From a virus, in IMG/VR virus record IMGVR_UViG_3300046167_000027, positions 1 through 53,900 of that record: DNA of 53,900 nucleotides; one strand, given 5' to 3'. The position numbers and the translations under genes are program-made. A model generated the notes under the pieces. It had not been told where the DNA came from and did not search any database. It saw nothing but the letters and a program-made list of their open reading frames with translations. Of this stretch, positions 25,845 to 35,678 are shown one piece after another; within the stretch, counting starts at the first letter, position 1; each line of letters opens with the position of its first letter.

Positions 25845-26947
25845 CCAAAGCAGCAGAATTAGCAAAGATGGGTGAAGTCCTAACCAATAGTCAGATTGGT
25901 GGGCGAAGGAATATTGTCATCAATGGTGCAATGCAAGTGGCACAGAGGGGTACAAGTGAGACAGGCGTTACTTCAGGTCAATATGCAGATGCACCTGATA
26001 GATTTAAAGTTGAAATGTCAAGTGCAGGAACTTGGACAGTTTCACAATCAACCACTGCACCAAGTGGTTTTTCTAATTCATACAAGTTTGATTGCACAAC
26101 AGCAGATGCTTCATTAGGTGCAGGAGATTATTTACAGCTATCACATTATTTAGAAGGTCAAGATTTACAACATTTAAAAAAAGGTACATCAGATGCAGAA
26201 AAGGTGACTTTATCTTTTTATGTTAGGTCTAATAAAACTGGCACATATATTGTGGAGTTTTATGATGCAGATAATTCAAGGTCAATCTCTAAAAGTTATA
26301 CTATAAGTTCAGCAAACACTTTTGAGAAAAAGACTATTACTATAGATGGCGATACTAGTGGTGCATTTGGAAATGATAATGGTGGCAGTCTTGGTATTTT
26401 CTTTTATTTAGGTGCTGGGTCAAACTTTACAAGTGGTACTTTAAATACATCTTGGGGAAGTAGAACACTTGCTAATGTTGCAGTAGGACAAGTTAATCTA
26501 GCAGATAGCACAGACAATGAATGGTACATAACTGGAGTCCAAATGGAAATAGGCGAACAAGCCACACCATTTGAGCATAGGTCATTTGGGGAAGAACTAG
26601 CTTTGTGTCAAAGGTATTTTAGCAGCTCTTATGCTTATGGAACTGCTATAGGTTCAGAAACTGGTTCAAATGGAGAAGTCACTCCAATAGGGCATATGTC
26701 TATAGGTGGTTCGTATAATATTTTAGGGCAATGGATTCAACCTACTCCTATGAGGTCTTCACCAACTATTGTAATTTATAATCCTGTTACTGGAACTGTG
26801 GATAGTTTTAGAGGAGATGGTAGTAATTATAGTGGTGCTAAATTTTTAAATACTAATGAAAAAGGAACTACTTTTTATATCCATGCTACTACTGTAACTG
26901 CAACTGTTTTTGTAAGAATACATGCAACCTTTGATTCGGAGTTATAA
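25841..26947 (+). CDS. distal tail fibre with carbohydrate-binding-like fold, 368 aa
   Basis: The N-terminus (MTKAAELAKMGEVLTNSQIG then GRRNIVINGAMQVAQRG) and the later block ITGVQMEIGEQATPFEHRSF then GEELALCQRYF are widespread in phage tail fibre proteins. The region between (SYKFDCTTADASLG, KKITIDGDTSG-like strands) resembles a jelly-roll carbohydrate-binding domain. It probably contacts host surface sugars. Fully intact. Confidence 0.72.
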   Translation: MTKAAELAKMGEVLTNSQIGGRRNIVINGAMQVAQRGTSETGVTSGQYADAPDRFKVEMSSAGTWTVSQSTTAPSGFSNSYKFDCTTADASLGAGDYLQLSHYLEGQDLQHLKKGTSDAEKVTLSFYVRSNKTGTYIVEFYDADNSRSISKSYTISSANTFEKKTITIDGDTSGAFGNDNGGSLGIFFYLGAGSNFTSGTLNTSWGSRTLANVAVGQVNLADSTDNEWYITGVQMEIGEQATPFEHRSFGEELALCQRYFSSSYAYGTAIGSETGSNGEVTPIGHMSIGGSYNILGQWIQPTPMRSSPTIVIYNPVTGTVDSFRGDGSNYSGAKFLNTNEKGTTFYIHATTVTATVFVRIHATFDSEL

Positions 26948-26948
26948 A

Positions 26949-27122
26949 ATGATAATTAAAAATCCACAATATTCTAAATACAAAAATGAAGGTGATAATA
27001 TTGCAATATTAGCCAATATAGATGGCATTAGTACACATATACCACTAGACCCTGACAACAGACACTACCAAGCAATCCAAGAATGGGTAGCTGAAGGCAA
27101 CACAATAGCTGATGCAGACTAG
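26949..27122 (+). CDS. short fibre-region protein, 57 aa
   Basis: ATG 26949 directly follows the previous stop. Contains NIAILANIDGISTHIPLDPD and YQAIQEWVAEGNTIADAD; similar short proteins lie beside fibre genes in other phages. Function unknown. Confidence 0.6.
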   Translation: MIIKNPQYSKYKNEGDNIAILANIDGISTHIPLDPDNRHYQAIQEWVAEGNTIADAD

Positions 27123-27124
27123 GT

Positions 27125-27319
27125 ATGAAAATGAGTATGCAACCTGAACTAAAAGTACAACTAGAGCTTGATGCACACGAGAAAGAATGTGCTATCAGGT
27201 ATCAGATGGTCAATGATAAACTAGAAGGTTTAGACAAAAGAATGTGGCGAATAGAAGCTATGTCTATGGTGGGAACTTTAGGTATTGTAGCTTTGGTTGT
27301 CGCAATAGTAATGAAGTAG
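27125..27319 (+). CDS. small coiled-coil membrane protein, 64 aa
   Basis: Starts near 27125 (three possible ATGs). A charged helix (about residues 8-45) is followed by one transmembrane segment at the C-terminus (MVGTLGIVALVVAIVMK). Membrane-anchored helices like this are often holin or lysis-timing proteins; alternatively it is an inner-membrane virion partner. Confidence 0.55.
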   Translation: MKMSMQPELKVQLELDAHEKECAIRYQMVNDKLEGLDKRMWRIEAMSMVGTLGIVALVVAIVMK

Positions 27320-27328
27320 GATTAGAGT

Positions 27329-29347
27329 ATGCAATTAAATCAATTACCTGAAGAAGCACAGATGACATTAGCACGTAAGCTAGGGTATGATGGGAAGAAA
27401 GAAGGTTTCCCTGCGTATCTAATGTCTAATAGACGTGTTGCTGATAAGTATGCACAACTAGAAAATGCATTTCAGGCACAACAAAAAAGAAAGTCAGGTA
27501 TGTCAGACACAGGTATGGCTGAAGGTGGCTATATGATGGAAAGGTTTGCACAGAATCAACAGCAAGATATGGTAGGAGGTTACGTACCACCACCTAAACA
27601 ATCATTTGCTGTAGGTGGAACTCCTGTTAGTGTAACACCAACTCCTACTGTACCTAATCAACCTGCTGTATATGACCCTAATGCTACCATAGGTGATATA
27701 TCTACACAGATGACTGTTGCTCCTGCCTTACCTCAAGGTGCAGAAGTACAGACAGTAATGACTACTCCTACTACAGACCAGATGTTACAGGCAGATGTAG
27801 GTCAGGTATCAGGACAAGTTGCATTACCTACAGCACAAGCAGGTACAACGACTGCAACACCACAGGTTACTACACAGGCTAATCAAGTACAAGCACAAGC
27901 TATATCACCTCAAGTAACTCAAGCTGTTAATACACTAGAAGCGGCTCAAGGAACTGTAGGTACGCAAGCACAATCAGTAGCACAGCAACAAACTACAAGC
28001 TCTGTATCTGATTTAACTGCAGCTCAAGGTGTAGCTACACAGATGGTTAACCCTGTACAAAGACAGATACAAGAGGGTGAATTAGTAACAGGTGCAGCTA
28101 ATGCAGAGACAGCATCTACATATGCTGAACAGATTCAAGCTGCTTCAGCTACTCCTACAGAAAAAGCTACAGTAGCAGGACAACTAGCAAGTCTTACTGC
28201 TAACTTTGATGCAAGTAATCCACCTGCATGGGCAGCAGGAACATTACGTGCTGTACAGGCACAGATGGCACAAAGAGGTTTAGGTGCATCTTCAATGGCA
28301 GGGCAAGCCATGATACAAGGTGCATTAGAATCTGCACTACCTATAGCACAAGCAGATGCACAGGTACAGGCTTCTTTTGAATCAGCTAATTTATCTAACA
28401 GACAACAGAGAGCAATGCTTGCAGCACAACAACGTGCAACCTTTATAGGGCAAGAGTTTGACCAAGAGTTTCAAGCAAGAGTACAGAACTCTGCTAAGAT
28501 AGCTGATATAGCTAATAGAAACTTTACTGCTGAACAACAAGTAGCTTTAGAGAACTCTCGTTCTGCTCAGACAATGAACTTGAACAACCTAACAAATAGA
28601 CAGGCTATTACTATGGCTGAAGCATCAGCACTAGCTAACTTAGATATGTCTAACTTAAGTAATAGACAACAGTCTGCTGTACAAAATGCACAGTCATTCT
28701 TACAAATGGATATGGCTAACTTATCTAATCAACAACAGATGGATATGTTTGCAGGACAGCAACAAGTACAGTCAATGTTTACAGACCAAGCTGCTGAAAA
28801 TGCTAGTAGACAATTTAATGCTACATCACAGAATCAAGTAGACCAATTCTTTGCATCACTAGGTCAACAAGCTAATCAGTTTAATGCTACACAGATGAAC
28901 GCACAAGAGCAGTTTAATGCAGGTCAGGCTAATACAATAGAAAGATTTAATGCAGAGATTAATAATCAACGTGACCAATTTAATGCACAGAATCAAACAG
29001 TTATAGCACAGAGTAATGCCCAATGGAGAAGACAGTTAGCAACAGAAGCTACTGCTAATACTAATCGTGCGAACGAATTAAATGCACAGAATATATTAGG
29101 CATAAGTAATCAGGCTTACAATAATCTATGGCAGTACTATGGAGATACAATGGAGTGGGCATGGACATCGGCAGAAAATGAAAGAAGTCGTGTTATTGAA
29201 TTAGCAATGGCTCAACTACAAGCTGATAGTGCTACTAATATTCAATCAATGAAAGATGATACTGCATCTTCAACTGCATTTGGTAGTCTCATAGGTAAGT
29301 TTGTAACAGGCTCAATGTTTGGTGGAGGAGGAGGACTCTTTGGATAA
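27329..29347 (+). CDS. glutamine/alanine-rich internal virion protein, 672 aa
   Basis: The N-terminus (LPEEAQMTLARKLGYDGKKE, GFPAYLMSNRRVADKY) leads to a P/T/Q-rich middle. The C-terminal half is long helices rich in N, Q and A with recurring QFNA and NLSNRQQ units (about residues 430-560). The last residues are SMFGGGGGLFG. I recall such proteins as large structural proteins of pelagiphages and cyanophages, probably ejected with DNA. The function is inference. Confidence 0.65.
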   Translation: MQLNQLPEEAQMTLARKLGYDGKKEGFPAYLMSNRRVADKYAQLENAFQAQQKRKSGMSDTGMAEGGYMMERFAQNQQQDMVGGYVPPPKQSFAVGGTPVSVTPTPTVPNQPAVYDPNATIGDISTQMTVAPALPQGAEVQTVMTTPTTDQMLQADVGQVSGQVALPTAQAGTTTATPQVTTQANQVQAQAISPQVTQAVNTLEAAQGTVGTQAQSVAQQQTTSSVSDLTAAQGVATQMVNPVQRQIQEGELVTGAANAETASTYAEQIQAASATPTEKATVAGQLASLTANFDASNPPAWAAGTLRAVQAQMAQRGLGASSMAGQAMIQGALESALPIAQADAQVQASFESANLSNRQQRAMLAAQQRATFIGQEFDQEFQARVQNSAKIADIANRNFTAEQQVALENSRSAQTMNLNNLTNRQAITMAEASALANLDMSNLSNRQQSAVQNAQSFLQMDMANLSNQQQMDMFAGQQQVQSMFTDQAAENASRQFNATSQNQVDQFFASLGQQANQFNATQMNAQEQFNAGQANTIERFNAEINNQRDQFNAQNQTVIAQSNAQWRRQLATEATANTNRANELNAQNILGISNQAYNNLWQYYGDTMEWAWTSAENERSRVIELAMAQLQADSATNIQSMKDDTASSTAFGSLIGKFVTGSMFGGGGGLFG

Positions 29348-29531
29348 TAACCCAGCTATAGGTATTTATAGAAAGATACAAGAACAAAAAGAAGAACCTA
29401 AGAAAGATATGTCAGGTGGTCTACTAACACGTAGTAATTCAATTAAGCGTATAGGTAAGACTGACCCTAAGACAGAAGTAGCTATGCGTGTAGCTAGATA
29501 TGTAAATAATATAAGGAATTATAATGCCTGA
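29322..29531 (+). CDS. small basic protein, about 69 aa
   Basis: It overlaps the end of the previous gene in another frame; starts possible at GTG 29322 or TTG 29340. The conserved-looking part is PAIGIYRKIQEQKEEPKKDM, LTRSNSIKRIGKTDPKTEVA and VARYVNNIRNYNA. It overlaps the next start by 8 bases. Function unknown. Confidence 0.55.
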   Translation: MEEEDSLDNNPAIGIYRKIQEQKEEPKKDMSGGLLTRSNSIKRIGKTDPKTEVAMRVARYVNNIRNYNA

Positions 29532-30024
29532 AGCACCACAGCCATCATTAAATAGACCTATGCCCGGGCAACATTTAACATCAGAGTTAGGTGGCAGACC
29601 TTGGCAATCACCACCACAGTATGCAACAGTAGATGATGCAATGGATTGGTACTTAGAACGATTTGATAGCCAAGAAGTAGTTGAAGAACTTATGGCTGTA
29701 CTAGAAAGTGGTATACCTATTAGTACTATAGCTAACTCTATGCAGTTAGGTGCAGTTTTACAAGGAGTACACAGCATAGATGTAGGTGTATTAGTTATGC
29801 CTATCCTCATAGAGATGATGAAATATTTAGCAGAAAAGACTGATACTAATTATAAGATGGGTGACGAGCCTGAAGATACAGATAGACCTAGTGATGCAGT
29901 AATGACATCAGCACTCAACGAATTAAAGAATCAGCAAGAAGGCTCTATGGAAACAGAGCCAATGGAAGAACAGGAAGAAGAACCAATGACTGAACAATCA
30001 GGTCTAATGGCAAGGAGAGCTTAA
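29524..30024 (+). CDS. conserved structural-region protein, 166 aa
   Basis: Contains MPGQHLTSELGGRPWQSPPQ, YATVDDAMDWYLERFDSQEV then helices GIPISTIANSMQLGAVLQG and VHSIDVGVLVMPILIEMMKY; the C-terminus is acidic and E/M-rich. I recall this plan from cyanophage and pelagiphage virion genes, without a function. It is coupled to the next gene by TAATG. Confidence 0.68.
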   Translation: MPEAPQPSLNRPMPGQHLTSELGGRPWQSPPQYATVDDAMDWYLERFDSQEVVEELMAVLESGIPISTIANSMQLGAVLQGVHSIDVGVLVMPILIEMMKYLAEKTDTNYKMGDEPEDTDRPSDAVMTSALNELKNQQEGSMETEPMEEQEEEPMTEQSGLMARRA

Positions 30025-31307
30025 TGGGTTTTAACTTTATGGCAGCTCTAGGTGGAGCAGCAGACCAAATAACAAAAGATATAGAGACACAAGAGAATGA
30101 AGTAAAGCTTCGTACTCGGACTATACTTGACCGGCACGTAGCTGAAACTGCAGCTAATAGAAAAGAATATAAAGCCAATAAAAAGAAAGTGCAAGAGCAA
30201 CTTAATTCTATTGTATCTTACTTTGGTGATGACCCTGACAGATGGAATAAAGCTAGAGCTATTGTAGCAGGTGGTGATGCTCATGTAGCTAAGATGTCAC
30301 AATACTTTGCTAAAGCACAGGACAATAAGCAAGATGTAAACGAGATATACAAACTTACTAAGAGTGAGAGTGATGTAGGACTTACAGGTATTGAAGACAC
30401 TACTAACAGTCTTGTACAAATGGCACAGATTGCACAGCCTTCTTTTGGTAAGAAGGGTGAAACAGAATCAGCTTTTGGTTTAGATATGGGTACTACTATG
30501 TACAGAAATATGTATGCTAAAGCTAGAAAGCAGTATGTAGAATCAGGTCTTCTAGATGCAGTACCTACAGCTACAGAAACAGGTGCTACATATGGTTCAG
30601 GCACATTAGATTTAAGCAAGATAAATACAGATGCTAAATCAATAGACCAACAAAAGGCTAACATACTTAATGACTTAACTAATTATGAAGTGGGTACTCC
30701 TGAGCACGATGCAGCTCTAAAGAAGCAAGCAACTCTTAATGAGTTTGAAGAGAGTAATAGCCTAGCTTTAAAGATAGCTAAAGAACAAAATAAAACTAAA
30801 GGTGAAGCTACTCGTAGTTTTTATATGACAACATTAAAGAATGGTCTACTAGGAATAGAGAATAAATTTAAAGAAGCCATAGTAAATGGTCCTGATGGAA
30901 AACCTATAGAAGACCCTGCTGAGAAATCAAAGTTTAAACAACAGAGTATAAAAAAATATAAGACTGACTTTGTCAATGACTTGTTAAGAAATCCGGGTGG
31001 TTTAAGTTCTAATGGCTTAGACGTTATACAAGCTGACCCTGAATTAAATGATATTTATAATAGTATAATGAAGAAAGAACAGGATAGAATAAAAGGTACA
31101 GCACAGAAAGAACAAGCACAAAAGATAGTATCTGAAAATAAAAGTGTAAATATAAATGTAGTTAAACAGCTAAGAAATATAAAGGCAGACATGACTAAAG
31201 AACAATTAAAGAAGTTTATACTACAGGCATACCCAAAAGTTGAGGGTATAAGTGTAGAGAATCATGTTGCAAATATAAATAAGCTAATAGAAGAAGCATA
31301 TAAATAA
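30024..31307 (+). CDS. internal virion (ejection) protein candidate, 427 aa
   Basis: Mostly charged helix with many short coiled-coil stretches (RHVAETAANRKEYKANKKKV, NKLIEEAYK at the end). Soluble and without recognisable enzyme motifs. Placed between two large structural genes and coupled to the next by TAATG, so it is probably a core or ejection protein. Exact role unknown. Confidence 0.6.
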   Translation: MGFNFMAALGGAADQITKDIETQENEVKLRTRTILDRHVAETAANRKEYKANKKKVQEQLNSIVSYFGDDPDRWNKARAIVAGGDAHVAKMSQYFAKAQDNKQDVNEIYKLTKSESDVGLTGIEDTTNSLVQMAQIAQPSFGKKGETESAFGLDMGTTMYRNMYAKARKQYVESGLLDAVPTATETGATYGSGTLDLSKINTDAKSIDQQKANILNDLTNYEVGTPEHDAALKKQATLNEFEESNSLALKIAKEQNKTKGEATRSFYMTTLKNGLLGIENKFKEAIVNGPDGKPIEDPAEKSKFKQQSIKKYKTDFVNDLLRNPGGLSSNGLDVIQADPELNDIYNSIMKKEQDRIKGTAQKEQAQKIVSENKSVNINVVKQLRNIKADMTKEQLKKFILQAYPKVEGISVENHVANINKLIEEAYK

Positions 31308-34300
31308 TGGTAGAAAAAGATATATATTCTATCTTCGACCAAGAGGAAGAAGAGGAAGAGAATAATATCATATCCTCTAGTAGTAGCTCTGTTACTCAAG
31401 AAGATACTAAAGATGATATGTATTCTATCTTTGACTCACAAGAAGAAGAGACTGTAGAAGAAGCTGAAACAGTTAAAGATACTTCTGACTCCGATACTCC
31501 CACCCCAATGAATGAACTATACACAAAGGCAGATGACGTAGAGTATGCTGAAGAAACGTATGGTGATACCAAGAAAACAAAAAGCTATGATGAGTTTGTA
31601 AAGGATAAGAAGTTCCTGTCCACTGCTAATGAATATATGATAGCTAGGTTTGGTGAGGACAAAGGACAACGAGAAGGTGAATCTGATTCAGAGTTTACTG
31701 ACAGGTTTATAGAACACTATCGTAACGTTAATGCTAATACATTAGACCTTATGGGTCAAGTGGATTGGACTCGTAGTGCTAATGAAAAAGATAAAGCTAA
31801 CTTCGGTGCTTTGTTTCGTGACATGGAACGTCTGCCTTCATTCTATGAAGAAGGTGGTACTAGTTCCTTTGATGCTATCATGGACTACGGTGGAGCATTA
31901 TTAACTGACCCCCTTACATATCTAGGTTTTGGTGCAGGTGCTGTTGCTAAGTTTGGTGCAACTAGTGCTGCAAAGAAACTATTACTATCAGGTGCTACTA
32001 AAGCAGAAGTTAAAAGACAATCAATGAAGCTTGGCTTAAAAGCTGCGGCTAAACCTCTTGCTGTAGAAGTTGCGGCAGGTGCAGGTGAAGGTGCGTACTT
32101 TGCTAGTGCTGGTTCAGAGATAGATGTAGCTGCTAATCTTCGTGATGAAAAAGCAGGTGCAGAAGAAATGCTATTGAGTGGTGCTCTAGTAGGTGGTGCT
32201 GTAGGTGTATTAGGTGGTGTCGGAGCACTAGGTATAGGTAAGCTTGGTGTTGCAGGTGCTGAACGTTCTATTAAGCTACAGAAACAAGCTAAAGAATCCT
32301 TACTTAAAAAGAGAGCAGAGAAACTTAAAGCAGATGGTGCAACATCTAAAGAGATAGCAGATGCACACGACCCATTTAAAGAGATAGAAGCAGACAAGGC
32401 TATACTAGAAGGCAGAGAAATACTAGATGCCTTAGACCCTAAGACAGACTTAACACAAGCAAGCTTACAACCGGAACTAACTAAACGTGTAGCTAAAATA
32501 GCTACTGAAGTATTCAAGTCTATATCTAAGGATAAAGGTGAGCAAGCTGAAGCTTTTATGAAGCCATACTTAGAGGGCAATAAAAATGCATCAACTGCCA
32601 TAGCAGAGATACTTGCTAATCTAAATGCTGAAGGTGTAAAGATTGTAGACCAAGAAGTATTAGATGGTGCATTGGCTCGTGCAGGTTTAAACCAAGAGCA
32701 GTTTGCTAAGATAACTATGACATCTATAAGTGATGCAGGTAAGACACTTACTACAGCTAGTCCGTTAGGTAAGTTTATTAAAAGCCTACGTGAAGCTGAC
32801 CCTGAATTAGTTAAAGAGTTTGATAAAAAGTTTGGTAAGAATGAAGTTACTACAGGTATTATGGGTAATGCCTATGACTTTATGCAAAGACTAGACCGTG
32901 AACGTAGAGCCTTAATGGTTACACAAGTAGCCACTACAGTTCGTAACGTAGCTACAGGTGTGATGAGAGTTGGCTTTGAAGCAGGTGCAAACCTAGTAGA
33001 ATCTTCTATATATAATATAGGAAGAGGTGTACAGAGTGCAGCTAAAGGTGAGTTCAGTGCTAGTGGTATTCAAAAGGGTATGAAAGATGTATTCTATGAT
33101 ACCACAGATACATTACTACGTACCATAGATGGCTTTGAGTCCAAAGAATTAACTGAAGGTTTACTTAAGTATAACCCTGCATTGCTACGTCAGATAGACA
33201 GGTCTATGCAAGAGGTGACAGGTAATCAATCTTTATCTAAAACTACTAGATGGCTTAATGGCTTGAACATGGCACAGGATAAGTTGTTTAGAAGAGCAGT
33301 GTTTACAGCATCTTTAGATAAACAACTTAGAAGAATGGGTACTAATGTAAGAGAAGTTATTGCAGATGGTAGACCCTTACCTACAAAACAATTACAACAA
33401 GCAACAGAAGATGCCTTGTACTTTACATTCTCACGTGAGCCTAACAAAGGTGGTGGTAAAGTTGGAGACACACTAGGTAGTTTATTTGTAAAGGTTAACG
33501 AAGCAGTTGGTCCTCTTCCGGGATTACTAAATATACCTATTGGTACAGGTGCATTTCCATATGCTAGATTTATGGTTAATGCTATGCAGTTTAACTTACA
33601 GTATTCCCCGGGTAGTGTGATTGGTGCATTTAATAGTGGTACTAAAGGACTATACAATGTATTTAAGAATAGAAAGTTACAAGACCAAGAGATAAAAGAC
33701 TTAGCAGGAAGACAATTTACAGAAGCTAGAGAGAGATTAGGTAGAGGTATTGTTGGTAGTGCTGCTATGTTTGCGGCTTATAAACACCGTAAGGATTCAC
33801 AGAATGATGGTACTAAATGGTATGAAGCTAAGACAGACGATGGTAGAACTACAGACTTAAGACCATTCTTTCCATTAGCACCCTATCTATTAGTAGGTGA
33901 ACTGCTAGTTAAGTTTGAGAATGGTGACTTGAATGGTATGTCAGGTAAGGAAGCACTTGAAGGATATACAGGTGCTATGTTTAGAGGTGGTTCTAGTTCA
34001 TACTTAATTGATAATCTATTTCAAACTATAGGTAGTGAAGAAGGTGTAGATAGTTTAACAGGTGAAAAGATAGCTGAATATATGAGTGGTTATCTAGGTG
34101 AATTAGTAGGTGGTGCGTTTACCCCACTTAAAGTATTAAATGATATTGATGCTGCCTTTGATGTTGAAGCTGCTTATGTAAGAGATGCTAAACAAATAGA
34201 AGGATTTGGTGGTGTTGATAGAGGTATTGATTCATTTAAAAATGCTGCCACTAGAAACATGCCATACTTATCTAGACTATTACCTGTAGTAGAATCAGCT

Positions 34301-34834
34301 ACTCGTGAAGGTCCTATCATTAGGCAGAGTCCACTAGGCTCACAGCTAACAGGTCTAAGAAAAGAACAAGTACGTAATCCTGTAGAGTTAGAGTTAGTTA
34401 AATTTAATATGAAAAATTGGGATGTAATGCCCACAACAGGTAATAAACAAGCAGATGCCTATACTAAAAGATTTATGGGTAAGTTTGTAGAAAAGTATCT
34501 AGCTACTGAATTAGAATCGGAATACTATCAGGGTTTATCTAAAAACAGACAGAAGATAGCATTTAAAAACAAGTTATCTAAGTATAGAAAGTTAGCTAAA
34601 GAGTTTGCTAAAGCAATCGCAGTAGGTGAAGAGAAGGCTAAAGGAAAAGCTTACACCCCATTCGATAGGGTAGAGTGGAATAAATTAGGTAGTGATAAAC
34701 GACAACTAGCCGATGAATATTATTTAGGTAAGTATGGTAAAACCATAATGGAAATGCAGGAAACAGAGCCTAATAAGAATCACTTAATGATAGGCAAGAT
34801 TCTTGGTAAAGCTTTAGTTAAGCCTTACCAATAA
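31307..34834 (+). CDS. giant internal virion / DNA-ejection protein, 1175 aa
   Basis: Largest gene. An acidic N-terminus is followed by about residues 190-330 with several glycine/alanine-rich hydrophobic stretches (ALLTDPLTYLGFGAGAVAKF, SGALVGGAVGVLGGVGALGI) that could insert in the membrane during ejection. The rest is long helices. The RVNLGTG-like and lytic transglycosylase motifs I looked for are not evident. It is the last gene of the rightward arm and is probably ejected to help DNA cross the cell envelope. Confidence 0.68.
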   Translation: MVEKDIYSIFDQEEEEEENNIISSSSSSVTQEDTKDDMYSIFDSQEEETVEEAETVKDTSDSDTPTPMNELYTKADDVEYAEETYGDTKKTKSYDEFVKDKKFLSTANEYMIARFGEDKGQREGESDSEFTDRFIEHYRNVNANTLDLMGQVDWTRSANEKDKANFGALFRDMERLPSFYEEGGTSSFDAIMDYGGALLTDPLTYLGFGAGAVAKFGATSAAKKLLLSGATKAEVKRQSMKLGLKAAAKPLAVEVAAGAGEGAYFASAGSEIDVAANLRDEKAGAEEMLLSGALVGGAVGVLGGVGALGIGKLGVAGAERSIKLQKQAKESLLKKRAEKLKADGATSKEIADAHDPFKEIEADKAILEGREILDALDPKTDLTQASLQPELTKRVAKIATEVFKSISKDKGEQAEAFMKPYLEGNKNASTAIAEILANLNAEGVKIVDQEVLDGALARAGLNQEQFAKITMTSISDAGKTLTTASPLGKFIKSLREADPELVKEFDKKFGKNEVTTGIMGNAYDFMQRLDRERRALMVTQVATTVRNVATGVMRVGFEAGANLVESSIYNIGRGVQSAAKGEFSASGIQKGMKDVFYDTTDTLLRTIDGFESKELTEGLLKYNPALLRQIDRSMQEVTGNQSLSKTTRWLNGLNMAQDKLFRRAVFTASLDKQLRRMGTNVREVIADGRPLPTKQLQQATEDALYFTFSREPNKGGGKVGDTLGSLFVKVNEAVGPLPGLLNIPIGTGAFPYARFMVNAMQFNLQYSPGSVIGAFNSGTKGLYNVFKNRKLQDQEIKDLAGRQFTEARERLGRGIVGSAAMFAAYKHRKDSQNDGTKWYEAKTDDGRTTDLRPFFPLAPYLLVGELLVKFENGDLNGMSGKEALEGYTGAMFRGGSSSYLIDNLFQTIGSEEGVDSLTGEKIAEYMSGYLGELVGGAFTPLKVLNDIDAAFDVEAAYVRDAKQIEGFGGVDRGIDSFKNAATRNMPYLSRLLPVVESATREGPIIRQSPLGSQLTGLRKEQVRNPVELELVKFNMKNWDVMPTTGNKQADAYTKRFMGKFVEKYLATELESEYYQGLSKNRQKIAFKNKLSKYRKLAKEFAKAIAVGEEKAKGKAYTPFDRVEWNKLGSDKRQLADEYYLGKYGKTIMEMQETEPNKNHLMIGKILGKALVKPYQ

Positions 34835-34845
34835 ACCTAGTGACT

Positions 34846-35238
34846 TTATCTATCGTCACCTGAACCATGTAGTTTTCCACGTTCTTTCCTGTCATGTAAC
34901 TTTCTCAAGTTCTCTTGCATAATAGTGTTCAAGGGAACTCCAACTTCCTTTGCCATCATAGCACAATACCAAAGGACGTCACCTATCTCTGATGCTATGG
35001 CAAGTTTCTTTACTTCAAAGTCTTCCTCATCAGCACCATCACGTATAAGTTTCTTTACCTTCCCTGCTACCTCACCTGCTTCACTTGTCATACCTAATGC
35101 TAAGTACTCTAGTGCTTTGTCTTTAGGAAAGATAGCAGTCCATCCTGCTAGTTTTTCATACAGGTCAGGTGTTATAACTTCATTTATAAACAACTTATCC
35201 TGCATGTATTTTCTCGCTTCTTCTTCTATCTTCTGCAT
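34846..35238 (-). CDS. mazG: MazG-type nucleotide pyrophosphohydrolase
   Basis: 130 aa, last gene of the leftward arm. Contains the family ExxE-ExxD pattern: LGMTSEAGEVAGKVKKLIRD then KLAIASEIGDVLWYCAMMA, and the phage-typical end RGKLHGSGDDR. MazG proteins hydrolyse NTPs and may reduce (p)ppGpp or clean nucleotide pools; phage copies are frequent in marine viruses. It lies downstream of ribonucleotide reductase, consistent with nucleotide control. Confidence 0.88.
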   Translation of the reverse strand: MQKIEEEARKYMQDKLFINEVITPDLYEKLAGWTAIFPKDKALEYLALGMTSEAGEVAGKVKKLIRDGADEEDFEVKKLAIASEIGDVLWYCAMMAKEVGVPLNTIMQENLRKLHDRKERGKLHGSGDDR

Positions 35239-35467
35239 GTTTAACCTTCTTTAATTGCTGTGCATATGCAGAGTTATATCCACGTGACCACTCTCGTGAC
35301 TGCATGGTGTTAGAGTTATAAGGGTTCTCTGTCATAATAACCTTATTACCTTTGACAGTTTTTACATACTGTCTACCCTTGAAAGCATTGAAACCCCTCT
35401 CGAATTGTATTCGTAAGGGAGCATCATACTTACTTAGATTTGGATTCCTTTTCTTTCTGTGTTGCAT
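35195..35467 (-). CDS. small basic protein, ribosome-modulation-factor-like, 90 aa
   Basis: Start ATG 35467 has AGGAG seven bases upstream; an upstream ATG at 35485 contains that same site and is less likely. The core RIQFERGFNAFKG, ENPYNSNTMQSREWSRGYNS and AYAQQLKK resembles the RxGFxA...NPY...WxRG plan of RMF/CrpP-type small proteins. It overlaps mazG by 44 bases. If real, it could bind ribosomes or a host enzyme; the resemblance is by eye only. Confidence 0.6.
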   Translation of the reverse strand: MQHRKKRNPNLSKYDAPLRIQFERGFNAFKGRQYVKTVKGNKVIMTENPYNSNTMQSREWSRGYNSAYAQQLKKVKHAEDRRRSEKIHAG

Positions 35468-35678
35468 CCTCTTGTCTCCTTTCAAAGTACTTTACTAGTA
35501 CGTTTAGTTTACCATTAGCATTTTCTAATGCGGCGAGTTCTTTATCTATAGTATCAATTATAGTAGGGTGGTCTCCCACCCCAACAGGATTGGTCATCAT
35601 AACTTCTACGTTAGCTATGTGACCATTCATTTCTCCTAGTAGTTTAGTCTTTAATGCTTGTATTATCATTTCTCTCAT
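35430..35678 (-). CDS. small conserved phage protein, 82 aa
   Basis: Helical with a conserved-looking core GHIANVEVMMTNPVGVGDHP and TIIDTIDKELAALENANGKL. I recall this block from T4-like marine phages, where its role is unknown. It overlaps both neighbours by a few bases. Confidence 0.68.
   Translation of the reverse strand: MREMIIQALKTKLLGEMNGHIANVEVMMTNPVGVGDHPTIIDTIDKELAALENANGKLNVLVKYFERRQEDATQKEKESKSK

Noticed and set aside
31885-32601. Long minus-strand frame (238 codons) inside the giant virion gene
   Set aside because: Serine/alanine/proline-rich shadow of the real gene; no start site and wrong direction for the arm.
34840-34859. GTGAC/GTCAC inverted repeat at the meeting point of the two arms
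   Set aside because: Only five base pairs with a ten-base loop and no T-run; too weak to call a terminator, though a terminator is expected here.
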